Source of the DNA: Methylocystaceae bacterium
Lineage (GTDB): Bacteria > Pseudomonadota > Alphaproteobacteria > Rhodospirillales > Terasakiellaceae
Reading direction: 5' to 3'
Length of the DNA stretch: 64,000 bases
Assembly (NCBI GenBank): GCA_013373205.1
Contig: JABXIG010000019.1
Coordinates: forward strand, 120,310 to 184,309
In this document: piece after piece, positions 19,395-27,473 of the stretch
How positions within the stretch are numbered: the first letter of the stretch is position 1
Layout of the letters: every line of letters begins with the position of its first letter
Made by a program: the position numbers and the translations under genes
Notes under the pieces: model-generated
The model's database searches: none
What the model was told of the DNA's origin: nothing
Seen by the model: only the letters and a program-made list of their open reading frames with translations

Positions 19395-19808
19395 ATGATA
19401 AAGAGCTTTGTCAAACTAAGTGTTTTGTTTATTAGTGGTGTGATTTTATCCGCTTGCCAAACGGCAAAACTAGCAGAAAATGCTGCTACTCTAGAGGTGG
19501 ATTTCAGCTGGAACGAAACAAAATCATGCTCACCCGTTTCTCCGGCTTTTACTATTAACAATATTCCGGAAGGAACAGATCATCTATCTTTTAAAATGAA
19601 AGATATGAATGTACCAAGCTATCAGCATGGTGGTGGGACTGTTAAATATGCGGGATCGAATGATATTCCAGCTGGGGCCTTTGGTTATAGAGGACCATGC
19701 CCTCCTGCAGGATCCCATAACTATAAATGGACGGTTCAAGCAGTTAATGCCGCGGGGGATACCATTTTAGGGCAAGGTGCGGCGACAAAGCCCTTTCCTC
19801 CTAACTAA
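19395..19808 (+). CDS. PEBP (YbhB/YbcL)-family lipoprotein
   Basis: The start at ATG 19395 gives a 137-residue precursor with a lipoprotein signal ending LSAC (cysteine 21) and preceded by GGTGGGA. Upstream in-frame starts would bury this signal. The mature part resembles phosphatidylethanolamine-binding YbhB/YbcL proteins, with FKMKDMNVPSYQHGGGTV and YRGPCPPAGSHNYKWTVQA containing the GxCPP-type ligand loop. It is shorter than the usual 150-180 residues, so part of the fold may be missing. It belongs to the same AT-rich block as the sulfotransferase and overlaps the convergent rsmD by eight bases. Function unknown. Confidence 0.75.
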   Translation: MIKSFVKLSVLFISGVILSACQTAKLAENAATLEVDFSWNETKSCSPVSPAFTINNIPEGTDHLSFKMKDMNVPSYQHGGGTVKYAGSNDIPAGAFGYRGPCPPAGSHNYKWTVQAVNAAGDTILGQGAATKPFPPN

Positions 19809-20349
19809 AAAACACTACCTGTGCTGCGCCATATTTGCGTCGGTCCAGTTCTTCAAAGTCATTTGGGACTTGCCAGTTTTCTTTTTTGGAGACTTCGACC
19901 ACGAATAAAGCATCGTCCTTGATCCAGCCTTTTTCCTTTAAGGCGGGAATAGCTGCGTCGGTGAGGCTGGATTTATAAGGCGGATCCATAAAGATCAAAT
20001 CGCATGGCGTCTGGGCAACAGGTGGGTTTGTTGCATCGGCGCGCAAGGTTTGGATGGTGGTGCGATCCCCGATACCTTTGATATTTTCTATCAGGCATTT
20101 CATCGCGGCTTCATTTTGATCTATGAATGTCACATGTCCAGCCCCACGCGAAAATGCTTCCAGTCCTAAGGCTCCGGTTCCGGCAAAGACGTCCAGAACA
20201 CGGCCACCGCGAAGGGCTGTTCGGCCCCAGCTTTGGTGTTCCAGAATATTAAAGACGGACTCGCGTGCCCGATCTGACGTGGGGCGTGTATCCAGACCAA
20301 CAGGTGCGATCAGTTTGCGCCCTTTTAATTTACCGCCGACGATCCGCAT
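19801..20349 (-). CDS. rsmD: 16S rRNA (guanine-966-N2) methyltransferase
   Basis: The 182-residue protein methylates G966 of 16S rRNA using S-adenosylmethionine. The start was set at MRIVGGKLKGRKL, the conserved N-terminus of RsmD; the open frame continues upstream only as a Lys-rich shadow of rluB. Motifs include RVLDVFAGTGALGLEAFSRG for the cofactor and FMDPPYKS, the catalytic (N/D)PPY. The gene begins inside the last 20 bp of rluB, so the pair is translationally coupled in a puuD-like/rluB/rsmD operon. Confidence 0.94.
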   Translation of the reverse strand: MRIVGGKLKGRKLIAPVGLDTRPTSDRARESVFNILEHQSWGRTALRGGRVLDVFAGTGALGLEAFSRGAGHVTFIDQNEAAMKCLIENIKGIGDRTTIQTLRADATNPPVAQTPCDLIFMDPPYKSSLTDAAIPALKEKGWIKDDALFVVEVSKKENWQVPNDFEELDRRKYGAAQVVFFS

Positions 20350-21220
20350 TGGGTTTTCTTCCTTTATTTCTTGGCTTTTTTTCGTCTTGTTTTTTGTCTT
20401 TACGCGGACCTTTAAAGCGTGGTTTTTCTTTGGCTTGGGCAAAACCTTCTTTGGATTTTGTTTTAGGGTCGCTAATGCCGACAACCTTGCCACCAAACCA
20501 TTCGGCCAGTGCCTTTCTGGGGATTTCTTCCATATGGCCACGCTCAAGTTTTCCGAGCTGGACAGGGCCGTAATCTGTGCGGATCAGACGGGTCACTTCA
20601 TAGCCCAATGATTCCATAATGCGGCGCACTTCACGGTTTTTGCCTTCGCGGATGTTAATGTTGATCCAGGCGTTTGCACCTTTTTGCACATCCAAAATAG
20701 CTTCCACCGGACCATATTGTACGCCATCGATCACCGGACCTTCTTTTAAGGCAGCCAGATCGTCTTCGTTAACACGACCATGCACACGTACGCGATAACG
20801 ACGGACCATGCCGGAATTGGGCTTTTCCAGAAAACGCGCCAATTCCCCATCGTTGGTCAGCAGCAACAGACCTTCTGTATTAAAATCCAGACGCCCGACC
20901 GAGATCACACGCGGTGTGCCGTCGGGCAACTGGTCAAAGACCGTGGGGCGGCCTTCCGGGTCATTATTGGTGGTAATTAGTCCACGTGCCTTATGGAATT
21001 TCCACAGGCGTGGCGGTTGTTTGTCGGGCAGGGCTTTGCCATCGACCACAATGATATTGGTCGGCACCACGTTCAGCGCCGGACTATCGATCTTTTTGCC
21101 ATCCACGGTGACGCGGCCAGCTTCGATCATGCGTTCGGCTTCACGGCGTGAACAGACGCCTGCGCGGGCGATGACTTTGGCGATGCGGTCGCCTTTCAGG
21201 GTAAGTTTTTCGTCGCTCAT
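20330..21220 (-). CDS. rluB: 23S rRNA pseudouridine synthase, RsuA/RluB family
   Basis: The 296-residue protein has an N-terminal S4 RNA-binding domain (about 9-60, RIAKVIARAGVCSRREAERM) and a pseudouridine synthase domain with the catalytic aspartate in VGRLDFNTEGLLLLTND. Length and domain order fit RluB, which modifies U2605 of 23S rRNA in E. coli. The last 50 or so residues form a very basic Lys/Arg tail, probably disordered and RNA-binding. The start overlaps the preceding gene by four bases (ATGA). Confidence 0.92.
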   Translation of the reverse strand: MSDEKLTLKGDRIAKVIARAGVCSRREAERMIEAGRVTVDGKKIDSPALNVVPTNIIVVDGKALPDKQPPRLWKFHKARGLITTNNDPEGRPTVFDQLPDGTPRVISVGRLDFNTEGLLLLTNDGELARFLEKPNSGMVRRYRVRVHGRVNEDDLAALKEGPVIDGVQYGPVEAILDVQKGANAWININIREGKNREVRRIMESLGYEVTRLIRTDYGPVQLGKLERGHMEEIPRKALAEWFGGKVVGISDPKTKSKEGFAQAKEKPRFKGPRKDKKQDEKKPRNKGRKPNADRRR

Positions 21221-21936
21221 GTGCGTGCGGCCTCTATAAATGCGGTGAAGATTTTCTTGTCACCTTCACATATATGGAATTCCGGGTGCCATTGTACACC
21301 CAGACAGAATTTTTTATCCGGTGCTTCCAACCCTTCCAGAACGGTGTCGGGGGCGGTGGCATTGACCACCACACCATCCGGTTCGTCGGCAATGGCCTGA
21401 TGGTGCGCGCTGTTGACATGTAACTGATCTTCGCCAACGATTTTATGTAAAAGTGTTCCGGGCTTTACCTGCACCCAATGGCCAGCTTCATCGCGCGGGT
21501 TGGGTTGTTCGTGGGCGAGGCAGTCTTTATAGACATCCGGGATATGCTGGATCAGCTTGCCACCGAGCACCACATGCAACAATTGTTGCCCGCCGCAGAT
21601 GCCCAAAATCGGCATGTCACGGTTCAAGGCCCCTTCCAGGATGGCACGTTCAAACAGGGTGCGTTTATCCTTGGTCACCACCGTGTCATGCACATCGCTT
21701 TCGCCATACATAGACGGGTCCACGTCAAAGGCCCCGCCTGTGACGACAAGCCCATCAATCAGGTCGAGATATTGCCCCACCAAATCCGGCTCATGGGGCA
21801 AAGGCAATGGTAAGCCACCTGCTACAGCGATAGAACCTGCATAATTTTCGCGCAAGGCATACCAGTCAAATTTCGAATAGGCGCCGTCGCTGCCATCTTC
21901 GCTATCCATGGTGATGCCGATCAGGGGAGTTTTCAT
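21217..21936 (-). CDS. Class I glutamine amidotransferase-like hydrolase (PuuD type)
   Basis: The 239-residue enzyme belongs to the peptidase C26 family, which includes gamma-glutamyl-GABA hydrolase PuuD. The nucleophile cysteine lies in ILGICGGQQLLHVVLGG, and the catalytic His-Glu pair in GVQWHPEF. No other putrescine-pathway gene is nearby, so the substrate is uncertain and the gene symbol is left empty. I preferred ATG at 21936 over the TTG two codons upstream. It heads the operon with rluB and rsmD and is divergent from tadA. Confidence 0.87.
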   Translation of the reverse strand: MKTPLIGITMDSEDGSDGAYSKFDWYALRENYAGSIAVAGGLPLPLPHEPDLVGQYLDLIDGLVVTGGAFDVDPSMYGESDVHDTVVTKDKRTLFERAILEGALNRDMPILGICGGQQLLHVVLGGKLIQHIPDVYKDCLAHEQPNPRDEAGHWVQVKPGTLLHKIVGEDQLHVNSAHHQAIADEPDGVVVNATAPDTVLEGLEAPDKKFCLGVQWHPEFHICEGDKKIFTAFIEAART

Positions 21937-21972
21937 AGCCAAGGTCTTTACTTGTTATTATAGTCTTTGTCC

Positions 21973-22416
21973 ATGAGTGATTATATGAAACAAGCCTTAA
22001 AAGAAGCTGAAAAAGCAAAAGCGCGTGGCGAAGTCCCCATCGGGGCGGTCGTGGTGGACAAAGATGGTCAAATTCTGGCCCGCGCAGGCAATCGCTGCGA
22101 GGAAGATCATGACCCGACGGCCCATGCGGAAGTGCTGGCAATTCGCGAGGCTGCGCACATGCTTGGATCAAGCCGTTTGTTGGATTGCGATCTTTATGTC
22201 ACGTTGGAACCTTGCACCATGTGTGCAACGGCCATTTCTTTTGCCCGTATCCGCCGTCTTTATTTTGGGGCTTATGACCCCAAAGGGGGCGGGGTGGACC
22301 ATGGCGCGTGTTTTTATAATCAGCCAACCTGTCATCATAAGCCGGAAGTCTATGGTGGTATGCGGGAGCAGGAATGCGCAGATATGTTAAAGGCGTTTTT
22401 TGAGGAACGTCGCTAA
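21973..22416 (+). CDS. tadA: tRNA-specific adenosine deaminase
   Basis: The 147-residue zinc enzyme converts adenosine 34 of tRNA-Arg(ACG) to inosine. Zinc and catalytic residues are H51 and E53 in TAHAEVLAIR and C81 and C84 in EPCTMC. The tail GGMREQECADMLKAFFEERR region also fits the alphaproteobacterial TadA layout. A free-nucleoside deaminase is the alternative, but the motif set favours TadA. A TTG six bases upstream is less likely than the ATG. The stop overlaps the convergent comM stop by four bases. Confidence 0.9.
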   Translation: MSDYMKQALKEAEKAKARGEVPIGAVVVDKDGQILARAGNRCEEDHDPTAHAEVLAIREAAHMLGSSRLLDCDLYVTLEPCTMCATAISFARIRRLYFGAYDPKGGGVDHGACFYNQPTCHHKPEVYGGMREQECADMLKAFFEERR

Positions 22417-23948
22417 ACGGCAAATGCTGATTTTTCTTTCCTGATAATATTGGGCCGATAGGACAGACTTTCCGCAATATGTTCAGCCCTGACCTGATTG
22501 ACCCCAGCTAAATCAGCTAACGTGCGTGCAACCCGCAAGACCCGGTGATATCCGCGCGCGGATAATTTCAGTTTGTTGGTGGCTTCTAATAATAGGTTCT
22601 TTCCGGCTTGATCGGGCATGGAAATCTTTAACAATAACTCACCATCGGCTTCGGCATTGGTTCGAAAGCCATGATTATGATAACGCGCGCGCTGGATTTC
22701 GCGGGCTGCAAAAACACGACGTTTGACGTCCTCTGTGCCTTCTGGGGCGGGGGGAAGGTGTAGGTCTGCGGGGCTGACTGGCGGGACATCCAGATGTAAA
22801 TCGATACGATCCAGAAGCGGGCCGGATATTTTATCGCGATAACTTTCTGCACATTTTGGCGCACGCGAACAGGCAAGGGCTGCATCATCTAGATGGCCGC
22901 AGCGACACGGGTTCATCGCCGCGATCAGTTGAACACGTGCGGGGTAGGACACATGGGCATTGGCGCGTGCGATTTCGGCACGGCCAGACTCAAGAGGTTG
23001 GCGCAAGGCTTCAAGGGCGGGACGGTTATATTCCGGCAGTTCATCGAGAAACAGAATGCCAAGATGGGCAAGGGAGACTTCGCCCGGGCGCACACGATGG
23101 CCCCCACCGATGAGCGCGGGCATGGAGGCAGAATGATGCGGATCGCGAAAAGGACGCTCTGTCATCAACCCTCCTTCGGGTAAGGTGCCTGCGATAGAAT
23201 GGATCATGGACACTTCTAAAGCTTCATAGGCATCAAGTGGGGGCAAGATGCCGGGAAGTCGTCTTGCGAGCATAGATTTTCCTGCGCCGGGTGGTCCACA
23301 GAGTAAGAGATTATGATTCCCGGCGGCCGCGATTTCGAGCGCGCGCTTGGCACTTTCTTGTCCCCGGATATCGCGCAGGTCAAGCTTGTCTGTCGGATGT
23401 TGGGCTTGGGCCTTGATCGGGTCGGGGCGGGCTAAGATATGACGGCCTTTAAAATGATTGACCAATTCTAGCAGGTCATGCGGGGCAAGAACATCGAGAT
23501 CGCCTGCCCACACCGCCTCTCCCCCTTGCGGTTTTGGACACAGGATATTACGATCTTTGACTTGGGCATGAATGGCGGCGGGCAAAACTCCGGTGACGGG
23601 GGAAATGCGCCCATCTAGCGCCAGTTCCCCCAGCACGATAAATGGCATCAATTCTTCTTCTGAAATAACATCCATCGCCGCAAGCAAACCAAGCGCGATG
23701 GGCAGGTCAAAGTGCGATCCTTCTTTGGCGAGATCCGCAGGGGACAGATTAACCGTGATGCGCTTAGGCGGTAACGAAAGGCCAAGCGCAGTCAAGGCAG
23801 AGCGGACCCGTTCACGCGCTTCAGACACCGCCTTATCGGCAAGCCCCACGATGTTAAGCGCGGGCAGCCCCGTCGTGATAGAAACCTGAACCTCGACCTC
23901 AATCACGTCGATGCCCTGGAATGTGACTGTTGTAATACGTGCTGTCAT
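22413..23948 (-). CDS. comM: ComM/YifB-family Mg-chelatase-like AAA+ ATPase
   Basis: The 511-residue protein is a hexameric helicase of the YifB family. In Vibrio, ComM promotes branch migration during natural transformation. An N-terminal Lon-like domain (about 1-180) precedes the AAA+ core with Walker A LLCGPPGAGKSML and Walker B-like GILFLDELPEY, and a C-terminal Mg-chelatase-type domain with AAMNPCRCGHLD. Its presence does not prove competence, as the family is widespread. A small inverted repeat covers its ribosome binding site. Confidence 0.93.
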   Translation of the reverse strand: MTARITTVTFQGIDVIEVEVQVSITTGLPALNIVGLADKAVSEARERVRSALTALGLSLPPKRITVNLSPADLAKEGSHFDLPIALGLLAAMDVISEEELMPFIVLGELALDGRISPVTGVLPAAIHAQVKDRNILCPKPQGGEAVWAGDLDVLAPHDLLELVNHFKGRHILARPDPIKAQAQHPTDKLDLRDIRGQESAKRALEIAAAGNHNLLLCGPPGAGKSMLARRLPGILPPLDAYEALEVSMIHSIAGTLPEGGLMTERPFRDPHHSASMPALIGGGHRVRPGEVSLAHLGILFLDELPEYNRPALEALRQPLESGRAEIARANAHVSYPARVQLIAAMNPCRCGHLDDAALACSRAPKCAESYRDKISGPLLDRIDLHLDVPPVSPADLHLPPAPEGTEDVKRRVFAAREIQRARYHNHGFRTNAEADGELLLKISMPDQAGKNLLLEATNKLKLSARGYHRVLRVARTLADLAGVNQVRAEHIAESLSYRPNIIRKEKSAFAV

Positions 23949-23954
23949 GATACC

Positions 23955-23975
23955 CTCTCTTGCAATTTAAGAGAG
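23955..23975 (-). promoter_or_regulatory. Hairpin covering the comM ribosome binding site
   Basis: CTCTCTT (23955-23961) and AAGAGAG (23969-23975) are perfect seven-base arms around a seven-base loop. Read on the minus strand, the arm nearest the gene merges with GAGAGGG, the probable Shine-Dalgarno of comM, so the stem could limit translation start. Confidence 0.4.
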
Positions 23976-24097
23976 CTATGGAAGGGCTTGGGGGATTTTT
24001 GTATGGCTGGTTTACCTACAATTGTTTTTTGATGTGCTAAAAATATAATGTGTTGGCAAAATTAGAAAACGGCAAGAAAGGATTCAGGGGAGAAGTT

Positions 24098-24412
24098 GTG
24101 TTTGTGTTTAGGTTTGAGCCTGATCGAAGATGGATCGCGACGATCTATATGACTTTTGTGGTTTTAAACCTATATGCCTTTTTCGAATATCTTTCAGGAT
24201 ACTTTTCAAGGGAGCCAGACTTTTCGACTGTTCTGATTGAGTTTCAATGGGGGATTGGTCAGATTTTATCTGTTGGTTTTTTAATTTTGTCTCTTCCGGT
24301 TGGGTTTTTTATATCTTTGTCTTATGAGACTGAAACTCAGGCTAGACTAGGCGCAATGTTATTCGTTTTCTTGCCGTTTGTCTTTTTTGTATTTATCGAA
24401 CTAATGAATTAG
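24098..24412 (+). CDS. Small integral membrane protein, unknown function
   Basis: The GTG at 24098 follows AGGGGAG with good spacing and gives a 104-residue protein; a weaker GTG at 24050 would add 16 residues. Three hydrophobic segments are visible: about residues 13-31, 48-70 and 83-102. No motif is recognised. The gene is isolated between comM (opposite strand) and a palindrome-rich gap, and its composition is somewhat AT-rich. Function unknown. Confidence 0.6.
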   Translation: MFVFRFEPDRRWIATIYMTFVVLNLYAFFEYLSGYFSREPDFSTVLIEFQWGIGQILSVGFLILSLPVGFFISLSYETETQARLGAMLFVFLPFVFFVFIELMN

Positions 24413-24529
24413 CAGACAGACACCCCGCGTAGTGCATCATCTGCAACCAAGAACCAATTGTTATATGATCCAACTACGTAAATCAATCGCTAGTTATTTT
24501 GAATCATGACTTGAAATGAAAGTAGAATT

Positions 24530-24640
24530 ACCTGTTCACCTGCGAAAGCAGGTGTCTCTTCCAAAGCATGAAAATAAGCGGAACAAGGTCCCTTTTTTCA
24601 AAGGGACACAGAGAATAGATGAGTTTCTGTGTCGTATGGT
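24530..24640. repeat. Cluster of small palindromes (REP-like)
   Basis: The 268-bp gap before fmt has no convincing gene and holds three hairpins in a row. CACCTGC-GAAA-GCAGGTG lies at 24537-24554. GTCCCTTT-TTTC-AAAGGGAC lies at 24588-24607. GACACAGA pairs with TCTGTGTC (24605-24612 and 24626-24633). The first has the seven-base stem and GAAA tetraloop of REP-like elements common in alphaproteobacteria. They lie downstream of fmt on its own strand and may also serve as transcript ends. Confidence 0.55.
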
Positions 24641-24680
24641 CTTTTCAGGACAGAATGGACTTGTCTGCTAAAATAAGTAC

Positions 24681-25637
24681 TTATTGAATTATTGACCCAA
24701 CCGGAATATCAAACCCTCTGAGGAAGCTTTCCGCATCGGTGGTACCTTTACCACTGCGTTGGAGCTTGTGGATTCGCAATGCGCCTTTGCCACAACCAAT
24801 CACCAGACCGTCGGCATCCAAGCGGGTGCCGGGGTCGCCGTTTATCTCGACGACTTCAGCGGATAAAACCTTGATGCGGTCTTTGCCAAAGGCAAACCAG
24901 GTGCCGGGCCAAGGGGTGAAGGCGCGGATGCGGCGTTCGATTTCAACAGCGGTTTGGGACCAGTTGATCTGGCTTTCTTTTTTATCCAGTTTTTTGGCGT
25001 AAGTCACACCCTCTTCGGGCTGCTTTTGTGGTTTGGCATAGCCGCCTGCAACGCCGCGCAAGGCTTCTAAAACAAGGCGGGCGCTTTCCATGGACAGTGC
25101 ATCATGCAGGCTTTCCCCGGTGGTGTCTTTGGTAATAGGGACGGGCTGGATCAAGAGCATATCGCCCGTATCCAAGCCTTCATCCATTTGCATGATGGTG
25201 ACGCCGGAAACATCATCGCCGGCTTCAATGGCACGTTGGATGGGGGCAGCCCCACGCCATCTGGGCAGGATGGACGCATGGGCATTCAGGCAACCAAATT
25301 TCGGGGCCTCCAAAATGGCTTTGGGCAGCAAAAGACCGTAAGCGGCCACAATGGCGCAGTCGGCATTTAGGTCGGCAAAGGCTTTTTGATCTTCTTCATT
25401 TTTTAAGGACAAAGGCGTTCGGACCTCAATGCCATGGCTTTGGGCAAAAGCATGCACCGGGGTGAGGTTGACCTTTTGGCCGCGACCACTTTTACGTGGG
25501 GGTTGGCTATAGACACAGACGACCTCATGACCCGCATCGATCAGGGCTGCCAGTAAAGGAACACTGAAATCCGGTGTCCCCATAAAGACAAGGCGCAATG
25601 GGTTTTCTTCTTTAAGCAATATGTCGTCTTCGGTCAT
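24681..25637 (-). CDS. fmt: Methionyl-tRNA formyltransferase
   Basis: The 318-residue enzyme adds a formyl group from 10-formyl-THF to initiator Met-tRNA. It starts with the family opening LRLVFMGTPDFSVPLL after a 13-residue extension. Catalytic residues lie in LNAHASILPRWRGAAPIQRAI (Asn and His) and MDEGLDTGDML (Asp); the full first segment is given only as a landmark. A C-terminal tRNA-binding domain follows. It lies 75 bp downstream of def on the same strand, the classic def-fmt pair. Confidence 0.96.
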   Translation of the reverse strand: MTEDDILLKEENPLRLVFMGTPDFSVPLLAALIDAGHEVVCVYSQPPRKSGRGQKVNLTPVHAFAQSHGIEVRTPLSLKNEEDQKAFADLNADCAIVAAYGLLLPKAILEAPKFGCLNAHASILPRWRGAAPIQRAIEAGDDVSGVTIMQMDEGLDTGDMLLIQPVPITKDTTGESLHDALSMESARLVLEALRGVAGGYAKPQKQPEEGVTYAKKLDKKESQINWSQTAVEIERRIRAFTPWPGTWFAFGKDRIKVLSAEVVEINGDPGTRLDADGLVIGCGKGALRIHKLQRSGKGTTDAESFLRGFDIPVGSIIQ

Positions 25638-25650
25638 AGCTTCCCCCTGT

Positions 25651-25703
25651 GTTCCTGTGGAAACAGGAACCTCATGGTTGAGAGGCCCCTGCGTGCGCAG
25701 GGG
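25651..25703. repeat. Two small palindromes between def and fmt
   Basis: GTTCCTGT-GGAA-ACAGGAAC occupies 25651-25670 and CCCCTGC-GTGC-GCAGGGG occupies 25686-25703. Both have stems of seven or eight base pairs and four-base loops, like the hairpin at 24537. They could be RNA processing or stability signals in the def-fmt transcript. Confidence 0.6.
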
Positions 25704-25712
25704 AACAATGTT

Positions 25713-26222
25713 TTAGGCTGATTTTTTCATCTTATTGAGTTTGCGCATAATGATGGAACGTTTGATGCGTGAGATATGGTCGATGAAAAGGGTGCCGTTC
25801 AGATGGTCGATCTCGTGCTGCACACAGGTCGCGAGCAAACCGTCAGCCTCGATTTCGTGGGCGAGGCCATGTTCATCGGTATATGTGACTTTGACGACAG
25901 AAGGACGTTCCACTTCGCTGAAGCTTTCTGGCACGGACAAGCAACCTTCTTCGTATAAAGAAAGTTCTTCTGATTCCCAGATGACTTCGGGGTTTATCAT
26001 TTTATAGGCAAAAGGTTCTTCGCCTTCTTGGGTAACATCAATCACGATGATACGTTTAAGGACACCCACTTGTGGGGCGGCCAAACCGATGCCCGGCGCG
26101 TCGTACATGGTTTCAACCATATCGTCCAAAAGCGCGCGGATTTCATCCGTCACTTCCTCAACATGTTCGGCCTTTTTCTTTAGAACAGGGTCCGGTGCAG
26201 TCAAAATAGGTAAGATAGCCAC
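25713..26222 (-). CDS. def: Peptide deformylase
   Basis: The 169-residue metalloenzyme removes the N-formyl group from new proteins. The three family motifs are present: GIGLAAPQVG (44-53), EEGCLSVPE with metal ligand C94, and QHEIDHL with H136, E137 and H140. Length and motif spacing match class I deformylases. It is the first gene of the def-fmt pair. Confidence 0.97.
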   Translation of the reverse strand: MAILPILTAPDPVLKKKAEHVEEVTDEIRALLDDMVETMYDAPGIGLAAPQVGVLKRIIVIDVTQEGEEPFAYKMINPEVIWESEELSLYEEGCLSVPESFSEVERPSVVKVTYTDEHGLAHEIEADGLLATCVQHEIDHLNGTLFIDHISRIKRSIIMRKLNKMKKSA

Positions 26223-26287
26223 GATCTCTAGTCTCTCTTCGTCAAATCTGTGTCAAGGACATAGGTGGATATGACGAAAAGGTCAAG

Positions 26288-26932
26288 TTAAAGCGGCCCG
26301 AACTCGCCTGTTTTGCGGTCATATGCCGTGAGTTCACCTGTTTCCAGATCAAAATGCAATCCGTAGATTTTCAGTTCTTTTGAGGCAACGCGGTCTGCTA
26401 CAAATTTATATGTCATCAGGTTGTTCATGGAATTGACGATGGAAGCTTGTTCAATCTCTTGGGGGATCCGCTTCCCCGAATTGATGGATTCTTTGCAACA
26501 ACATGGGTTTCTGAAGGCTTCATGCGCGATATCAACCCAATGGTGGACAAATTCCGTCCCCAGTTTTTCCGGGTCATGTTCTGTATCGATAGCTGCCTGA
26601 ATTGCCCCGCAATGGGCGTGCCCCATGATCATGATATTTTCAACATTTAAAACTTTTACGCCATATTCAAGGGCAGAGCTGACCCCGTGATAGTGGGTGG
26701 GATCATTTTCATGTGGTGGAACAAGGTTACCAACATTGCGAACGGCAAAGACTTCGCCCGGCTCACTGCCCAAAATCAAGGTCGGGTCCACACGGGAGTC
26801 GGAACATGAAATCAAAAGCGTCCTTGGGCTTTGTCCGTGTTTGACGAATTTTTCAAAATTATCACGGTGTTTCTGAAAATAATGTTCCTGGAAGTGCTTA
26901 TAGCCTTCCTTCATTTTAGCGATGGCTTTCAT
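26288..26932 (-). CDS. can: Beta-class carbonic anhydrase
   Basis: The 214-residue enzyme interconverts CO2 and bicarbonate. Zinc ligands are C43 (CSDSRVDP, with the D45/R47 dyad), H105 and C108 (GHAHCGA). The start at MKAIAKMKEGYKHF matches the usual family N-terminus; an upstream in-frame ATG would add eleven hydrophobic residues. There is no signal peptide, so it acts in the cytoplasm. It stands downstream of an SbtA/SbtB-type pair on the same strand, separated by a terminator. It has its own copy of the operator-like repeat found before that pair, which suggests joint control and a role in bicarbonate supply. Confidence 0.93.
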   Translation of the reverse strand: MKAIAKMKEGYKHFQEHYFQKHRDNFEKFVKHGQSPRTLLISCSDSRVDPTLILGSEPGEVFAVRNVGNLVPPHENDPTHYHGVSSALEYGVKVLNVENIMIMGHAHCGAIQAAIDTEHDPEKLGTEFVHHWVDIAHEAFRNPCCCKESINSGKRIPQEIEQASIVNSMNNLMTYKFVADRVASKELKIYGLHFDLETGELTAYDRKTGEFGPL

Positions 26933-27056
26933 GTCGAAATGACCCCGAAATGCAAAAAACAGCAATGTTTAAAATGGACTGTAACGCGAATGGCGTTTTT
27001 TTTTGAAATTATCCATTTTGACAGTAGTGCTTTTACAAATGAGGGTCAATTAGAAA

Positions 27057-27080
27057 CTGGTATTTCAATACCAGAATACC
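27057..27080 (-). promoter_or_regulatory. Operator-like repeat upstream of the carbonic anhydrase gene
   Basis: CTGGTATT-TC-AATACCAG is a near-continuous palindrome at 27057-27074, followed by a further AATACC half-site. From 27059 to 27080 it matches 20 of 22 bases with the sequence at 28535-28556 before the SbtA gene. It lies about 130-150 bp before the carbonic anhydrase start codon. The binding protein is unknown. Confidence 0.6.
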
Positions 27081-27096
27081 ATTTTATAGAAAAATG

Positions 27097-27133
27097 CTAT
27101 GGATTTGATAGTTTTTATCTATCAAATCCATAG
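27097..27133 (-). terminator. Strong hairpin terminator after the PII-like gene
   Basis: A perfect 15-bp stem (27097-27111 with 27119-27133) encloses a seven-base loop. On the minus strand it is followed by CATTTTTC. It should end the SbtA/SbtB transcript and separate it from the carbonic anhydrase gene. Confidence 0.85.
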
Positions 27134-27147
27134 TCTAGAGAGTAGTC

Positions 27148-27462
27148 TTAGAAGTGATCCTTGCGGATGACTTCTACTTGGGAAACGGTCACAATTCCTA
27201 TGCGGTTTTCAAGGAAGGTGAAAAGGTGTTCGAGCAGTTCATCTTTATATTTGGGGTCCAAAATACAGATCAGCATCATCATGCCGTCGGCTTCGGTGAT
27301 GCTGCCATCACGCGTCCAGAGACCATGGACGCCACTGCCACCATGGACGGGTACGATGGTGTAACCGCTGACATGTTCTTCATCATCCAACAGATGGGCG
27401 AGACGTTCCACGGCAGCTTGTTCGATCACGATTTCAACGCGTGTTTTGGTAAAAGTCTGCAT
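27148..27462 (-). CDS. PII-like protein, SbtB type
   Basis: The 104-residue protein looks like the PII-fold SbtB proteins that bind adenine nucleotides and regulate the SbtA bicarbonate transporter. Visible features are KTRVEIVIEQAAVERL at the start and a glycine-rich loop GYTIVPVHGGSGVHG. A beta-strand segment, MMMLICILDP, follows. The cysteine pair (CGPC) found at the end of many cyanobacterial SbtB proteins is absent. It lies 11 bp after the transporter gene on the same strand, as expected for a regulator and its target. Assignment rests on fold pattern and context. Confidence 0.78.
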   Translation of the reverse strand: MQTFTKTRVEIVIEQAAVERLAHLLDDEEHVSGYTIVPVHGGSGVHGLWTRDGSITEADGMMMLICILDPKYKDELLEHLFTFLENRIGIVTVSQVEVIRKDHF

Positions 27463-27473
27463 ATCTCAACTCC

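Noticed and set aside
20350..20547. N-terminal extension of rsmD
   Set aside because: The extra 66 residues overlap the end of rluB in another frame, are unrelated to RsmD, and the family start MRIVGG has its own ATG.
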